Shown: positions 1 to 8,696 of the stretch, piece after piece
Layout: each line of letters starts with the position of its first letter
Numbering within the stretch: the first letter of the stretch is position 1
Assembly (NCBI RefSeq): GCF_001433995.1
Contig: NZ_AZCX01000007.1
Location: 1-64,000 of the forward strand
Origin: Secundilactobacillus kimchicus JCM 15530
Lineage (GTDB): Bacteria; Bacillota; Bacilli; Lactobacillales; Lactobacillaceae
DNA: 64,000 nucleotides
Direction: 5' to 3'
Notes under the pieces: model-generated
The model's database searches: none
The model's input: the letters and a program-made list of their open reading frames with translations, nothing else
What the model was told of the DNA's origin: nothing
Made by a program: the position numbers and the translations under genes

Positions 1-759
1 CAGGCTGACGAGGCCGTAGCCAAAGCCAATCGCGATGGCGAGACCACCTAACCAATTGGTGAGCTTGAGCGGCAGGTCGGAAAACGAGGTCAGGCCGTCC
101 GTGGCGAGGCGCAACATTTTTTTCAGCGGGTACTTGGTCACGCCGGCGTTGCGTTCTTGCCGTTCGTAACTCACGTCGGTCTGTTTGAAGCCGACCCAGC
201 TGACCATTCCGCGAACAAAGGGTTCAGTCTCGTCCATCGTTTTGAGTTCGGCAATCACCTTCTTGTCCATTAGGCGGAAGTCGCCGGTGTCGACAGGCAT
301 GTCAACGCTGGTCATGGCGTGAAGGATGCGGTAGAACGCCTTAGCCGTCACTTTTTTGAACCAACTTTCGCCGTCACGGGACAGGCGCTTACCATACACG
401 ACATCGTAGCCGTCATGCCACTTATCGATCATTTCGGGAATCACAGCTGGCGGGTCTTGTAGATCGGCATCCATCACGACGACGGCATCGCCGGTCGCGT
501 AACGAATGCCGGCCGTAATCGCTAACTGATGACCGAAATTTCGGGAAAATTGAACGAGGCGAATATTGTCGTAGTTTTCTTGTGCTTGTTGAATCAATTG
601 GGCGCTGGTATCTTGAGAGCCGTCGTCGACGAAAATCAGTTCGTAGCGGGGAAGTTGATTCGTAATAAAGTTTTCTAAAACGTCAATTGTGTCCAAGATA
701 CCGGCTTCTTCATTAAAGACGGGCAGGACGATCGAGATGTTATCCGTGATTTTGTTCAT
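1..759 (-). CDS. GT2 family membrane glycosyltransferase (partial, C-terminus off the left edge)
   Basis: The 253 visible residues match the DPM1/GtrB-like GT2 class, which moves a sugar from a nucleotide donor onto undecaprenyl phosphate at the inner membrane face. The N-terminus has the typical ISIVLPVFNEE strand, followed by FVDDGSQD and by the metal-binding DADLQDPP motif near residue 100. A membrane helix (TNWLGGLAIAIGFGYG) starts just before the window ends, as expected for the C-terminal anchor of this class. The ATG has an AGGAGG eight bases upstream. It is the last of three genes with a GT39 transferase and a GtrA protein, so I infer decoration of a wall polymer such as teichoic acid. 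The sugar and acceptor cannot be read from sequence. Confidence 0.9.
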   Translation of the reverse strand, partial: MNKITDNISIVLPVFNEEAGILDTIDVLENFITNQLPRYELIFVDDGSQDTSAQLIQQAQENYDNIRLVQFSRNFGHQLAITAGIRYATGDAVVVMDADLQDPPAVIPEMIDKWHDGYDVVYGKRLSRDGESWFKKVTAKAFYRILHAMTSVDMPVDTGDFRLMDKKVIAELKTMDETEPFVRGMVSWVGFKQTDVSYERQERNAGVTKYPLKKMLRLATDGLTSFSDLPLKLTNWLGGLAIAIGFGYGLVSL

Positions 760-783
760 GAGAATTCCTCCTTACCGGTGGAT

Positions 784-3042
784 TTAATCAAAGATGGTGC
801 TGAGGTCGTACAGGGTACCAGAACTGTTTGGACCGCCCATACCGCCACCTGGTTGAGCGGCTGACTGACCAGTTGTCGACTTCTTAGTTGTCGAAGCTGG
901 TGCCTTGCCGTTTCCGGTTGGCTTCTTGCCCGGCTTCATCGTTGGCTTTTTGCCTTGATGACCACTCGTTGGTGGGGTTGTCGTGCCAGTTGATGGTTGC
1001 TTATTAGTCGTCGAAGTGGCCGTTGTTGACTGGTACTCGCTACTCTTCACTTTAGTGGCGTGTTTCTTAATCCAACTAACGATGGCGTTATTAGTCGAGC
1101 CACCAGATTTACCACCGTCGTAGTAGTACTTCAGTTGGCCGGTCTTCACGAGTTTCTTGAATTGTTTCAGCGTCATTGCCGGGTCAGTACCGTTGAACCC
1201 ACCCATTGCCATGACGGCCTTACCCGTTTTAATGATGTAAGGTGCGGCCGTGCTAGAATCAGCGGTTGCGAACAGGTACTTGGCGTTGCCTTGATGCTTG
1301 ACGACGTAGTTCAACAGTTTAGTGTTGATCTGGTCGCCCATTCCACCAGCCATGCCGCCCCCGCCATTACTGGTTAGGAGATCAGGTCCGGCCGTTGGAA
1401 TTTGCGCGGATTCGGCTGCGATGGTTGGGGTCAATGACCACCAGCCGGGGGCAACCATGATGCCTAATAGCCCAAGGGAAATGAGCGGTAGGGTTGCCCG
1501 TCGGTTTCGAATGAAGATGAGTGCGAGACTGACGACGATCCCAAGACCGAGAATCAGCCAAGTTAACCACGGGTAGTAATCGTAGACGTACCAGGCTTGC
1601 AGTGCAGCTGTGCTGGTGAGGGCCAGTGGCAGTAGGTAGAAGCGCCAGTTTGCCAGGCCGGTCTCGTGGTAGAGACTCGTTAGGGCCTTAACGCCAATCC
1701 CGAAGAGGGCCGCGATGGCTGGTGCCAACATAATCGTGTAGTAGGGGTGGAAGAAGCCGGCAACGCTGAAGAAGCCGTAGACGGGAACTAACCAGCCCGC
1801 CCATAACACGAGCTGCTTTTGTTCGTGAGAAAAAGCGTACCACTTCCGCTTGCGGTCACGATAGAAGGTTAAGCCACCGAGTAAGCCGAAGATGGCAAAT
1901 GGCAGTAGCCAACTAATTTGGGGACCGAGTTCCTGTTGGAAAAGTCGGAATGGACCAGCGGTACCGATATTGAAGGCGCCGCCACCGCCGCCCATACCGC
2001 CTTTTTTAGAGCCGGCTTTACCGCCTGGGCCACCAGCTCCCATCCCTTCGGGGGCTTTACCTTTAGTTCCACTTGGTGGGGTGCCCATTTTTGGGGCATT
2101 TTTAGAACCAGTCGGTGGGGTGCCCATTTTTTTGGAACCTGTGGCGCCACCAGGTTGACCAGATTTTGAGGACTTGTTATTGCCCATTCCCGGGAAAGCA
2201 CCGCCCGTTCCGGTTGTTTGGCCTAGGAGTCGTTCAGAGCCGTTGTACCCAAAGGCCAGTTCGAGCACGGAGTTGTGCTCCGACCCGCCTTCGTAGGGGC
2301 GGTTGCTGGCACTAGTCAGGTCGACTGATAAGGGCCAAGCAAGGGTGAAGACGACGAGGGCGACCGTTGCGTAAACGGTCTTGAGGATTTTTTTCTTCCA
2401 ATTCTCCTTGGCCGCAATCCAGTAGAAGAGATACATTGCTGGCAGAACCATGAAAGCCTGTAACATTTTAACGTTAAAAGCGACCCCGATAAGGGCGAAC
2501 GACCCGACCAGCCACCACGTGCTGTGCCGGTCAATGGCCTTTTCAAGGAAGAGAAAGGCTAGGAGTAAAAAGAAGACCAGGGTTGCGTCCATGTTGTTGG
2601 TCCGGGAATCGGCCACAACAATTGGGGTGATGGTCATGGCTAAGGCGGCTAGGTTCCCCGCAAGCCGGCCAAAGTACGGTTTAACAAGGCGATACATTAA
2701 GTAAACTGACCCAACCCCGAACAGGACGGATGGGAGCACAATACTCCAGCCATGGAGACCGAAGACCTTGGCACTGATGGCCATGAACCAAAGGGCAACG
2801 GGTGGTTTATCCACCGTGATATAACCGGCGGGGTCAAAGCTGGCGAACCAGAAGTTCTTAAAACTCTGGGTCATACTTTCGATAGCGGCCGTGTAAAAGC
2901 TGTTGGCGCTACCGGCCTTCCAAATTTGCCAACCATAGAGGAAAAGGGCGAGTAGTAGAATGACGGATAAAATCCAGTCAACGTTGAATCGTCGCTGCGG
3001 TTGCTTAAACGAAGAGCTGGGTTCGATTGAATTAGTTGCCAT
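784..3042 (-). CDS. GT39/PMT-like membrane glycosyltransferase with Gly-rich loops
   Basis: A polytopic ArnT/PMT-type GT-C enzyme of 752 residues. The first helix lies around residues 24-42 and the first outer loop carries the conserved acidic motif ITVDKPPVALW (Asp78), the usual catalytic region. About ten further helices follow. Two low-complexity outer segments stand out: a Gly/Lys/Pro-rich stretch near residues 275-360 with repeats such as KMGTPPTGSK, and a Thr/Lys/Gly-rich stretch near 665-740. The family transfers a lipid-linked sugar to an extracellular acceptor, so it is the likely final step after the neighbouring GT2 and GtrA. It overlaps the gtrA-like gene by 11 bases, and AAGGAGG precedes the ATG. 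It resembles YkcB-type proteins of Bacillus and lactobacilli; the acceptor is unknown. Confidence 0.88.
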   Translation of the reverse strand: MATNSIEPSSSFKQPQRRFNVDWILSVILLLALFLYGWQIWKAGSANSFYTAAIESMTQSFKNFWFASFDPAGYITVDKPPVALWFMAISAKVFGLHGWSIVLPSVLFGVGSVYLMYRLVKPYFGRLAGNLAALAMTITPIVVADSRTNNMDATLVFFLLLAFLFLEKAIDRHSTWWLVGSFALIGVAFNVKMLQAFMVLPAMYLFYWIAAKENWKKKILKTVYATVALVVFTLAWPLSVDLTSASNRPYEGGSEHNSVLELAFGYNGSERLLGQTTGTGGAFPGMGNNKSSKSGQPGGATGSKKMGTPPTGSKNAPKMGTPPSGTKGKAPEGMGAGGPGGKAGSKKGGMGGGGGAFNIGTAGPFRLFQQELGPQISWLLPFAIFGLLGGLTFYRDRKRKWYAFSHEQKQLVLWAGWLVPVYGFFSVAGFFHPYYTIMLAPAIAALFGIGVKALTSLYHETGLANWRFYLLPLALTSTAALQAWYVYDYYPWLTWLILGLGIVVSLALIFIRNRRATLPLISLGLLGIMVAPGWWSLTPTIAAESAQIPTAGPDLLTSNGGGGMAGGMGDQINTKLLNYVVKHQGNAKYLFATADSSTAAPYIIKTGKAVMAMGGFNGTDPAMTLKQFKKLVKTGQLKYYYDGGKSGGSTNNAIVSWIKKHATKVKSSEYQSTTATSTTNKQPSTGTTTPPTSGHQGKKPTMKPGKKPTGNGKAPASTTKKSTTGQSAAQPGGGMGGPNSSGTLYDLSTIFD

Positions 3043-3442
3043 AGTGTCTGGCCTCCTTAAAATGATGATGTTGCGAGAAAACCCAGAATTTGCTAAGCAA
3101 AAAATTGAGGGGGATCGTCAACATGAGACTCCCAATTGGAATAAGCCAAGTGGGGAGTTGCCAATTGGTGCTGGCAACGTGGGTGAACCCAACGCTAAGT
3201 AACCACGTGAAGCCGTATGTGGCATAGTATTTCCAAGCTACGCTACGAACGGCTTGATGAGCGTTAAAAACCCAGTGGTTGTTGAGCGTCAATCCGACTA
3301 GGGATGTCAGACCATAGCCCACCGCCATGGCGACAGTGGGGGTTGTAAGGTGAACCAATAATAAATAGATAACGTAGGTCAGGCCGGTGTTAAGACCGCC
3401 AGTTAGACCAAATTTGATGAATTGCTGACCATTTTTGGGCAC
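3032..3442 (-). CDS. GtrA-like family membrane protein
   Basis: A 136-residue protein with four hydrophobic segments (for example GLNTGLTYVIYLLLVHL and the VGYGLTSLVGLTLNNHWVF region). The FGLTGGLNT opening and NNHWVFNAH motif are typical of the GtrA/DPMS-flippase-like family. Members are thought to help undecaprenyl-phosphate-linked sugars cross the membrane. The start is GTG with AAAGGAGG seven bases upstream. It is the first gene of the three-gene set and overlaps the GT39 gene, which suggests translational coupling. A flippase role is family knowledge and is not proven by the sequence. Confidence 0.85.
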   Translation of the reverse strand: MPKNGQQFIKFGLTGGLNTGLTYVIYLLLVHLTTPTVAMAVGYGLTSLVGLTLNNHWVFNAHQAVRSVAWKYYATYGFTWLLSVGFTHVASTNWQLPTWLIPIGSLMLTIPLNFLLSKFWVFSQHHHFKEARHYGN

Positions 3443-3539
3443 CGTTTTGCCTCCTTTTATGAGTTGATGACATTAGTCTACTAAGCCCACCCTAAAATAA
3501 ACTTAAAAGCCAAAATGAGTTAAGAAATGCTAATGCTAG

Positions 3540-3568
3540 TTGACCTGATGCGAAAAAATCGCTATTTT
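3540..3568 (+). promoter_or_regulatory. Sigma-A-type promoter of the two-component cluster
   Basis: TTGACC and TATTTT are separated by exactly 17 bases, about 30 bases before the response regulator start. It would drive the regulator, kinase, protease and channel genes. The match is by eye. Confidence 0.55.
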
Positions 3569-3600
3569 GAATGAAAGGATAGTTATCTGGAGGACTGCTA

Positions 3601-4293
3601 ATGAACGAATTAAAGGTATTAATTATTGAAGACGACGAAGCGCTGGCTGCCTCGTTAGACCGCTTTTTAAGCGAACTAGCTGAGACAACGGTGAGTCACG
3701 ACGGCTTTGAAGGCCAGATGCTGGGGCAGGAAGGGATCTATGACTTAGCCGTACTGGACTTAATGCTGCCCCAAATTAATGGGTACGACGTATTAAAATA
3801 CTGGCGCACTGAGGCTAAGTTAGACATGCCGGTGCTGATTTTAACGGCCAAAGACACCTTAGATGATAAGGTCCACGGATTTCAACTGGGTGCGGATGAC
3901 TACTTGACCAAGCCGTTTCACAGGCAAGAGTTGCTCATGCGAGTCAAGGCACTCCTCAAGCGATCAGGGCGATTAGGTGTTGACAACCAGTTAACAGTTG
4001 GCCAATTTACGGCGAACTTGAATAACCGCACAGTTGCGATTAACAGTCAGACATTAGAGTTAAACGGCAAGGAATATGATCTATTGGTCTACTTCCTGCA
4101 AAATCCCGACACCATTATTACTAAGGATCAGATTTTCGATCGGCTGTGGGGGTTCGATTCAGAAACAGCCCTGACGGTGGTCGAAGTTTATATGAGTAAT
4201 TTACGTAAAAAAATCAAAGCAAAGGCGGACAGTCAGCCAATTAGAACGTTGCGAAACGTGGGTTATATGCTTGAGACGGAGGATAACCAGTGA
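3601..4293 (+). CDS. OmpR-family response regulator
   Basis: Receiver domain (about residues 1-120) with all key residues: acidic cluster E10-D11-D12, phosphoacceptor D53 in AVLDLMLP, T82, and K104 in YLTKPF. A winged-helix DNA-binding domain follows (about 130-228) with the usual ELNGKEYDLLVYFL and VYMSNLRKKI helices. The ATG follows GGAGG. The downstream kinase starts inside its stop codon (GTGA overlap), so the two are coupled partners. Downstream genes encode a secreted protease and a channel-like protein. Co-transcription hints that the system responds to an envelope or ionic signal, but no target can be read directly. Confidence 0.95.
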   Translation: MNELKVLIIEDDEALAASLDRFLSELAETTVSHDGFEGQMLGQEGIYDLAVLDLMLPQINGYDVLKYWRTEAKLDMPVLILTAKDTLDDKVHGFQLGADDYLTKPFHRQELLMRVKALLKRSGRLGVDNQLTVGQFTANLNNRTVAINSQTLELNGKEYDLLVYFLQNPDTIITKDQIFDRLWGFDSETALTVVEVYMSNLRKKIKAKADSQPIRTLRNVGYMLETEDNQ

Positions 4294-5603
4294 GCAAAAA
4301 GAATCAAAAATCTACGCCAGAAAAGCGGCAGCAATTCCAACTTTTTATCAAAGAGTTGGTGATGTTTGCCATTTTATTTGCGACGTTAGGTGGGGTTGTG
4401 TACTTTTTCTTTCACGAATCGGTCTACCATAATATTGATCAGGGATTACAGGGAGAACGCAACCGAATATTAAAAAACACGCCTCAAGATGCCTTTAAAC
4501 GTGATCCTGGTAGCCGCGGCGTCCAGCCTCCGGAAGCGGCCGGTCCATTTCGGGCGAACACTATTGTGTTTGACGGGAATGGCAAAATCTTAAACGCGGG
4601 CTGGCTGGGAACCAGAAACTATAATTTATTGAAAAACTCGACACTAGATAAGACTCAGCTCAATAAGATCCAGGAAGTCGTGTTGTCCTCGGGGACCGTG
4701 ACCAGCCATTTTAGAACGCTGTTAATCAAGGTTCCAACAACCAATACAAACCCGATGTATCGGGGAAACTACGTCTTGATTTTAGAAAACGTTGACGCCG
4801 ATCTATTGGCTATCAGTAGTTTTAGAAAGGCTCTTTTAGTCACGTTGGTGTTCTTTTGGATCTTGGCAATCGCGGTGGCCTACTTCCTGTCGCGGTCTAG
4901 TATGAAGCCCATCATTCAGTCTTGGCGACGGCAACGTGATTTTAGTGCCAATGCAGCTCATGAATTACGAACGCCACTAACGGTGATCCAAAACCAGTTA
5001 GAGTACATGCTGACGAAGCCTAAGGATCAAGTGATGACCCAAATTGACGAAATTTCGACGGCTCTGGGTGAAGTAAAACACTTAAAAACGCTAACAAACC
5101 GGCTATTGGTGCTGGCACGGTCGGATTCGGGAACCATCCAAATTAACCGGCAATCTGTCGACCTTGAGCCGTGGTTTGATGGTATTCTCAAACCGTATGC
5201 CGAGATCGCCACTAGTCAGCAAAAGGCGTTTAATCCAGTCGTTAAGCTTAGCGGTCAGGGTCGAATTGATACTGATTTTATTCGCCAATTAATGGTGATT
5301 TTACTGGATAATGCCATCAAGTACACGCCGCCAACCGGGACGGTGACGGTTCGTGTCACCCGCAGTCATGATAACTTGCACTTAGAAGTGGCGGACACGG
5401 GGGCGGGGATTGCTGACGACGACAAAGTTCGCGTCTTTGACCGGTTTTACCGAACGGACCAGTCCCGTAATTCAAAAACGGGGGGCAACGGGTTAGGGCT
5501 CGCGATTGCTAAGTGGATCGTGGACCAACACCGTGGCCGCATTACTGTTCGCGATAACCACCCAAAAGGGGCCGTATTTAGTGTGACACTACCGATTAAC
5601 TAG
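4290..5603 (+). CDS. Sensor histidine kinase, HisKA/HATPase type
   Basis: A 437-residue membrane kinase. One helix is near residues 22-42, then an extracytoplasmic region of about 135 residues with no domain I recognise, and a second helix near 181-200. The phosphoacceptor is H224 in SANAAHELRTPL. ATP-binding boxes follow: N-box LLDNAIKYTPP, G1 VADTGAGIADDD, F-box VFDRFYRTD and G2 NGLGLAIAKWI. It starts at GTG with GGAGG seven bases upstream and overlaps the regulator's stop. All catalytic motifs are intact. The stimulus is unknown. Confidence 0.95.
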   Translation: MSKKNQKSTPEKRQQFQLFIKELVMFAILFATLGGVVYFFFHESVYHNIDQGLQGERNRILKNTPQDAFKRDPGSRGVQPPEAAGPFRANTIVFDGNGKILNAGWLGTRNYNLLKNSTLDKTQLNKIQEVVLSSGTVTSHFRTLLIKVPTTNTNPMYRGNYVLILENVDADLLAISSFRKALLVTLVFFWILAIAVAYFLSRSSMKPIIQSWRRQRDFSANAAHELRTPLTVIQNQLEYMLTKPKDQVMTQIDEISTALGEVKHLKTLTNRLLVLARSDSGTIQINRQSVDLEPWFDGILKPYAEIATSQQKAFNPVVKLSGQGRIDTDFIRQLMVILLDNAIKYTPPTGTVTVRVTRSHDNLHLEVADTGAGIADDDKVRVFDRFYRTDQSRNSKTGGNGLGLAIAKWIVDQHRGRITVRDNHPKGAVFSVTLPIN

Positions 5604-5615
5604 GGGGAACGGGTG

Positions 5616-6296
5616 ATGAAAAGGTCATGGTTATTATGGCTGACAATGATAATTGTCGTGGTGTTTATTCCACTGAAGGTGGACGGTCAACCAGCGCCCT
5701 TGTCGTTTTGGCGCCAGCTTGACGCGTTGACCCCAACGTTGACAGCCCCGACATCAAGCAGTCAATCAACCAATCAGCAACAAACGACCGCTGATGGCAA
5801 GCAAATGACACCGACGGAATCCATTGTCTCTGACAAGACTCTGAGTCCGACGTATTATTACACGTTTGCTAGCGGCATGACGGCCAGCGAGCGGAGCGTT
5901 TTCCAACGGGCCGTTTCCATTTATAATGCGACCGGAATCGTTAAGTTGATCCCGGGCTCGGCGGGGACGTCAGATAATGCCGTGACTTTTTTCGTGTATA
6001 AGAAACACATGGATAAGTCCCAACAAGGCATGATTGAAGCGGGTCATGGGGGCCCCAAGATTATTCAGCGGCTTGGGGTGGGCGCGTATACGGTCAATAA
6101 GGCGCGTGCTGGATTAAACGTGTCGTATCCCCAATATGGCGTAAAATTGTCGGTTGCCATTCATGAACTTGGCCACGCTTTAGGACTTGATCACAGCAGT
6201 TCTCGACGTTCTGTCATGTATCCAGTTGATCAGGGAGAAACCGCGTTGGCTCAGTCTGATATTCGGGGATTGAAGGCCATTTATCAGGGGGAATAG
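5616..6296 (+). CDS. Secreted matrixin-like zinc metalloprotease
   Basis: A 226-residue protein with an N-terminal hydrophobic segment (WLLWLTMIIVVVFIPL) that acts as signal peptide or anchor, a Ser/Thr/Gln-rich linker to about residue 75, then a peptidase domain. The metzincin zinc motif HELGHALGLDH lies near residue 180-190, and RSVMYP supplies the Met-turn, so the active site is complete. Families of this kind (M10A-like) cleave extracellular proteins. I prefer the ATG to the GTG one codon earlier because the GGGGG ribosome site spaces better. It follows the histidine kinase by about 12 bases and precedes the channel gene, so it probably belongs to the same operon. The substrate is unknown. 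Confidence 0.85.
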   Translation: MKRSWLLWLTMIIVVVFIPLKVDGQPAPLSFWRQLDALTPTLTAPTSSSQSTNQQQTTADGKQMTPTESIVSDKTLSPTYYYTFASGMTASERSVFQRAVSIYNATGIVKLIPGSAGTSDNAVTFFVYKKHMDKSQQGMIEAGHGGPKIIQRLGVGAYTVNKARAGLNVSYPQYGVKLSVAIHELGHALGLDHSSSRRSVMYPVDQGETALAQSDIRGLKAIYQGE

Positions 6297-6302
6297 GCAA
6301 GT

Positions 6303-7034
6303 ATGATGAAGCAAAAATGGTTGGTCAGTTATCATGTCCTGATGACGCTGATGATTTTAGCATCAGCTGGTATTGCGGGACTACTGCTGTTCAAGGTCCA
6401 AGTGCCACCAGGGGTCCGCGTTGCCAATACAGTGCTGTGGGCGATATACACCATTGATTATGTTGCTCGATTAGCACTAGTTAGCAACCGCAAGACTTTT
6501 TTGATTGAAAACGCCCTAGATCTGTTAGGAATTATTCCGATGCATCCGGGGTTTGCGTTATTTCGACTAGGTCGCCTCTTGCGCATTATCCGCATTCATC
6601 ACCTGTTTTACAAACTGGGGATTGATGGGAAATGGACGCGTAATTTTCACCGGTTTATGTATGATACTGGGTTTATTTACTTATTTTCCATCAGTATCGT
6701 GATTATTTGTATCAGCGCCTGGTTGTTCTCAATTGTTGAACGCCAAAGCCTGCCTAGTGCGCTCTGGTGGGCGGTGACAACTGCGACCACGGTCGGTTAC
6801 GGCGATGATTCGCCCCATACCGCCTGGGGGAAACTAATTGCAACGGCCCTCATGTTCGGCGGAATTGGGTTTATCGGGTTACTGACCAGTACCATTACGG
6901 AATTCTTTACAAAACGGGCCGCTCAAACGAAGCCTTCGGATCCGGAAATGACGGCGTTACTTCAGGAGGTACGGGCGCTCTCAAAGCAGGTCACACAGCT
7001 TCAGCGTCAGTTGAACCATTCAAAAAAGAAATGA
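6303..7034 (+). CDS. Potassium-channel-like membrane protein
   Basis: A 243-residue protein of the voltage-gated channel superfamily. Hydrophobic segments lie near residues 10-32, 40-60, 125-145 and 172-195. Between the last two is a pore loop with the K+ selectivity filter TTVGYGDDS. An Arg-rich amphipathic helix (FRLGRLLRIIRIHHLF, near 85-100) looks like an S4-type sensor. The C-terminus (about 205-243) has heptad-like Leu/Gln spacing and probably forms a coiled coil. The gene follows the metalloprotease by six bases and ends in a strong terminator, closing the cluster. K+ conduction is inferred from the filter alone. Confidence 0.85.
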   Translation: MMKQKWLVSYHVLMTLMILASAGIAGLLLFKVQVPPGVRVANTVLWAIYTIDYVARLALVSNRKTFLIENALDLLGIIPMHPGFALFRLGRLLRIIRIHHLFYKLGIDGKWTRNFHRFMYDTGFIYLFSISIVIICISAWLFSIVERQSLPSALWWAVTTATTVGYGDDSPHTAWGKLIATALMFGGIGFIGLLTSTITEFFTKRAAQTKPSDPEMTALLQEVRALSKQVTQLQRQLNHSKKK

Positions 7035-7059
7035 GCGCTCCAAATTGAGTTTAAACTGA

Positions 7060-7105
7060 AAAAAGCAGTGGGTTTGACGGATTCAGTCAAGCCCACTGCT
7101 TTTTT
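7060..7105 (+). terminator. Rho-independent terminator after the channel gene
   Basis: A 14-bp stem, GCAGTGGG-T-TTGAC with GTCAA-G-CCCACTGC (one T-G wobble), a seven-base loop and a T-run. It ends the cluster that starts with the response regulator. Confidence 0.9.
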
Positions 7106-7209
7106 GATGATTCAGCAGATTTTCGGTGGTCAGCAAGTCGTTTTACGAGGGCGATAACGGGTTTGGCGCTATAATCTCTTTGTAGACTGAGGGATATGGA
7201 GGTGCGAGT

Positions 7210-8634
7210 TTGGTGGCTGAAAAAGAGAACCAAAACCGTTGGTGGATTTTAATTTCCATTGGATTATTTGCATTTATGTCAAACTTGGATGCTAGTATTG
7301 TGAACATTGCAATGCCGTTGATGGCGAAACAGCTAACAGTCCCAATGAATCAGATTGAATGGGTGGTCTCCATCTATTTAATTATTGTGAGTGCGCTATT
7401 ATTATTTTTTGGTAAGCTTGGCGACCTGTATGGAAAAATCAAGATTTTTCGGTTTGGCACAATCGTGTTTTTGCTTGGGTCGTTTTTATCGGGGTTACAA
7501 GTCAATTTTAGTTTCTTATTAGTTGGCCGGATTATTCAAGGCATCGGGGCCGCTATGACCTTGTCGAATACGTATGGTATTACCACGTCAACGTTTGATT
7601 TAAAGGAACGCGGGCGGGCCATGGGGTTCATTGGGACCTTTGTGGCGTTAGGTGCGGTAGCTGGTCCAGGGCTCGGCGGGTTGATTTTAGCGAAATTGAG
7701 CTGGGGTTATATTTTTTGGGTGAACCTTCCCATTGGGATTATCGCCGTACTCCTAGGTGTTGCAGTTTTGCCCAAGGCCACACCGGCTGCGAGTGGCAAG
7801 ATTGACTGGGCCGGATTTGGGAGCTTTGCCCTGTTAATTGTCAGTTTCTTTCTTGCCGTTTTCATCGGCCAGGAAGTGGGCTACTTCAAGCCGGTCCCAC
7901 TCGGGTTGTACGCCGTTGCAATCGTGATGCTTTGGCTGTTTATTCGAAGCGAAAAGCGGGCGCCGGAGCCCCTAATGCCGTTATCGTTATTTAAAATCAA
8001 ACCGTTTACTTACGGGGTCGGCGCAGCGGTGCTGATTTTCTTATCGAACTTTTTTACCGTGGTTATCATTCCGTTCTACCTTGAAGATGCGCGGCGGTTA
8101 ACGGCTAGTCAGGCGGGTCTTCTCTTAGTAATTTTCCCAGTTGTGATGGTTTTTGCTGGGCCGATTGGAGGCTTCATGGCTGATCGGTTTTCACAGGCTA
8201 AGGTGGCAACGATTGGATTATTGATTGTGGCGATTGGTCAAGCTGGGTACATTTTTATGACCCTGACGAGTCCGATGTGGGTCTACGTTGCGGTGACCAT
8301 TGTGATGGCCATTGGGTCCGGATTATTTCAATCGCCGAATAGTGATATTGTGATGTCCGTGGTCCCACGAGATCAGCTGGGAAGTGCAGGCAGTCTCAAC
8401 GCATTAGCCCGAAATATTGGGATGATTTCTGGCACGGCGCTTTCCACAAGTGCCCTCTTTTTGGCAATGTCGGCACGGGCGGGTTTTCGGGTCACGACCT
8501 ATCTGCCAAGCCAGCCGCAAACGTTTATTTTTGGGATGCATGTGGCCTTTCTCATTTCTCTGATCATCATTATTTTGGCCTTTGCCCTGTCCTTGTTACA
8601 GGGTCGAACCGTTAAGGCGGGTCAGATGCAATAA
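7210..8634 (+). CDS. DHA2-type MFS multidrug exporter
   Basis: A 474-residue protein with about fourteen hydrophobic segments. The first carries SNLDASIVNIAMPLM, the EmrB/QacA signature of 14-helix drug:H+ antiporters. The loop-2/3 motif GKLGDLYGKIKIF and the antiporter motif C region near GAVAGPGLGGLI are visible. The start is TTG with GGAGG seven bases upstream; a GTG one codon later is possible. It stands alone between two terminators. The substrate is unknown, and no regulator is adjacent. Confidence 0.9.
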   Translation: MVAEKENQNRWWILISIGLFAFMSNLDASIVNIAMPLMAKQLTVPMNQIEWVVSIYLIIVSALLLFFGKLGDLYGKIKIFRFGTIVFLLGSFLSGLQVNFSFLLVGRIIQGIGAAMTLSNTYGITTSTFDLKERGRAMGFIGTFVALGAVAGPGLGGLILAKLSWGYIFWVNLPIGIIAVLLGVAVLPKATPAASGKIDWAGFGSFALLIVSFFLAVFIGQEVGYFKPVPLGLYAVAIVMLWLFIRSEKRAPEPLMPLSLFKIKPFTYGVGAAVLIFLSNFFTVVIIPFYLEDARRLTASQAGLLLVIFPVVMVFAGPIGGFMADRFSQAKVATIGLLIVAIGQAGYIFMTLTSPMWVYVAVTIVMAIGSGLFQSPNSDIVMSVVPRDQLGSAGSLNALARNIGMISGTALSTSALFLAMSARAGFRVTTYLPSQPQTFIFGMHVAFLISLIIIILAFALSLLQGRTVKAGQMQ

Positions 8635-8644
8635 GGGGCAACTA

Positions 8645-8679
8645 AAAACAGCTTATCCGGCAATCGGGTAAGCTGTTTT
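8645..8679. terminator. Bidirectional terminator between convergent genes
   Basis: A 15-bp stem AAAACAGCTTATCCG / CGGGTAAGCTGTTTT with a five-base loop. T-runs form on either strand, so it can serve both the MFS gene and the Apf-like gene. Confidence 0.88.
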
Positions 8680-8696
8680 GCGTGTTATTTAAAAAT

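Noticed and set aside
1892-2158. Proline-rich open frames on the plus strand opposite the GT39 gene
   Set aside because: They are complements of the Gly-rich coding segment and have no start signals.
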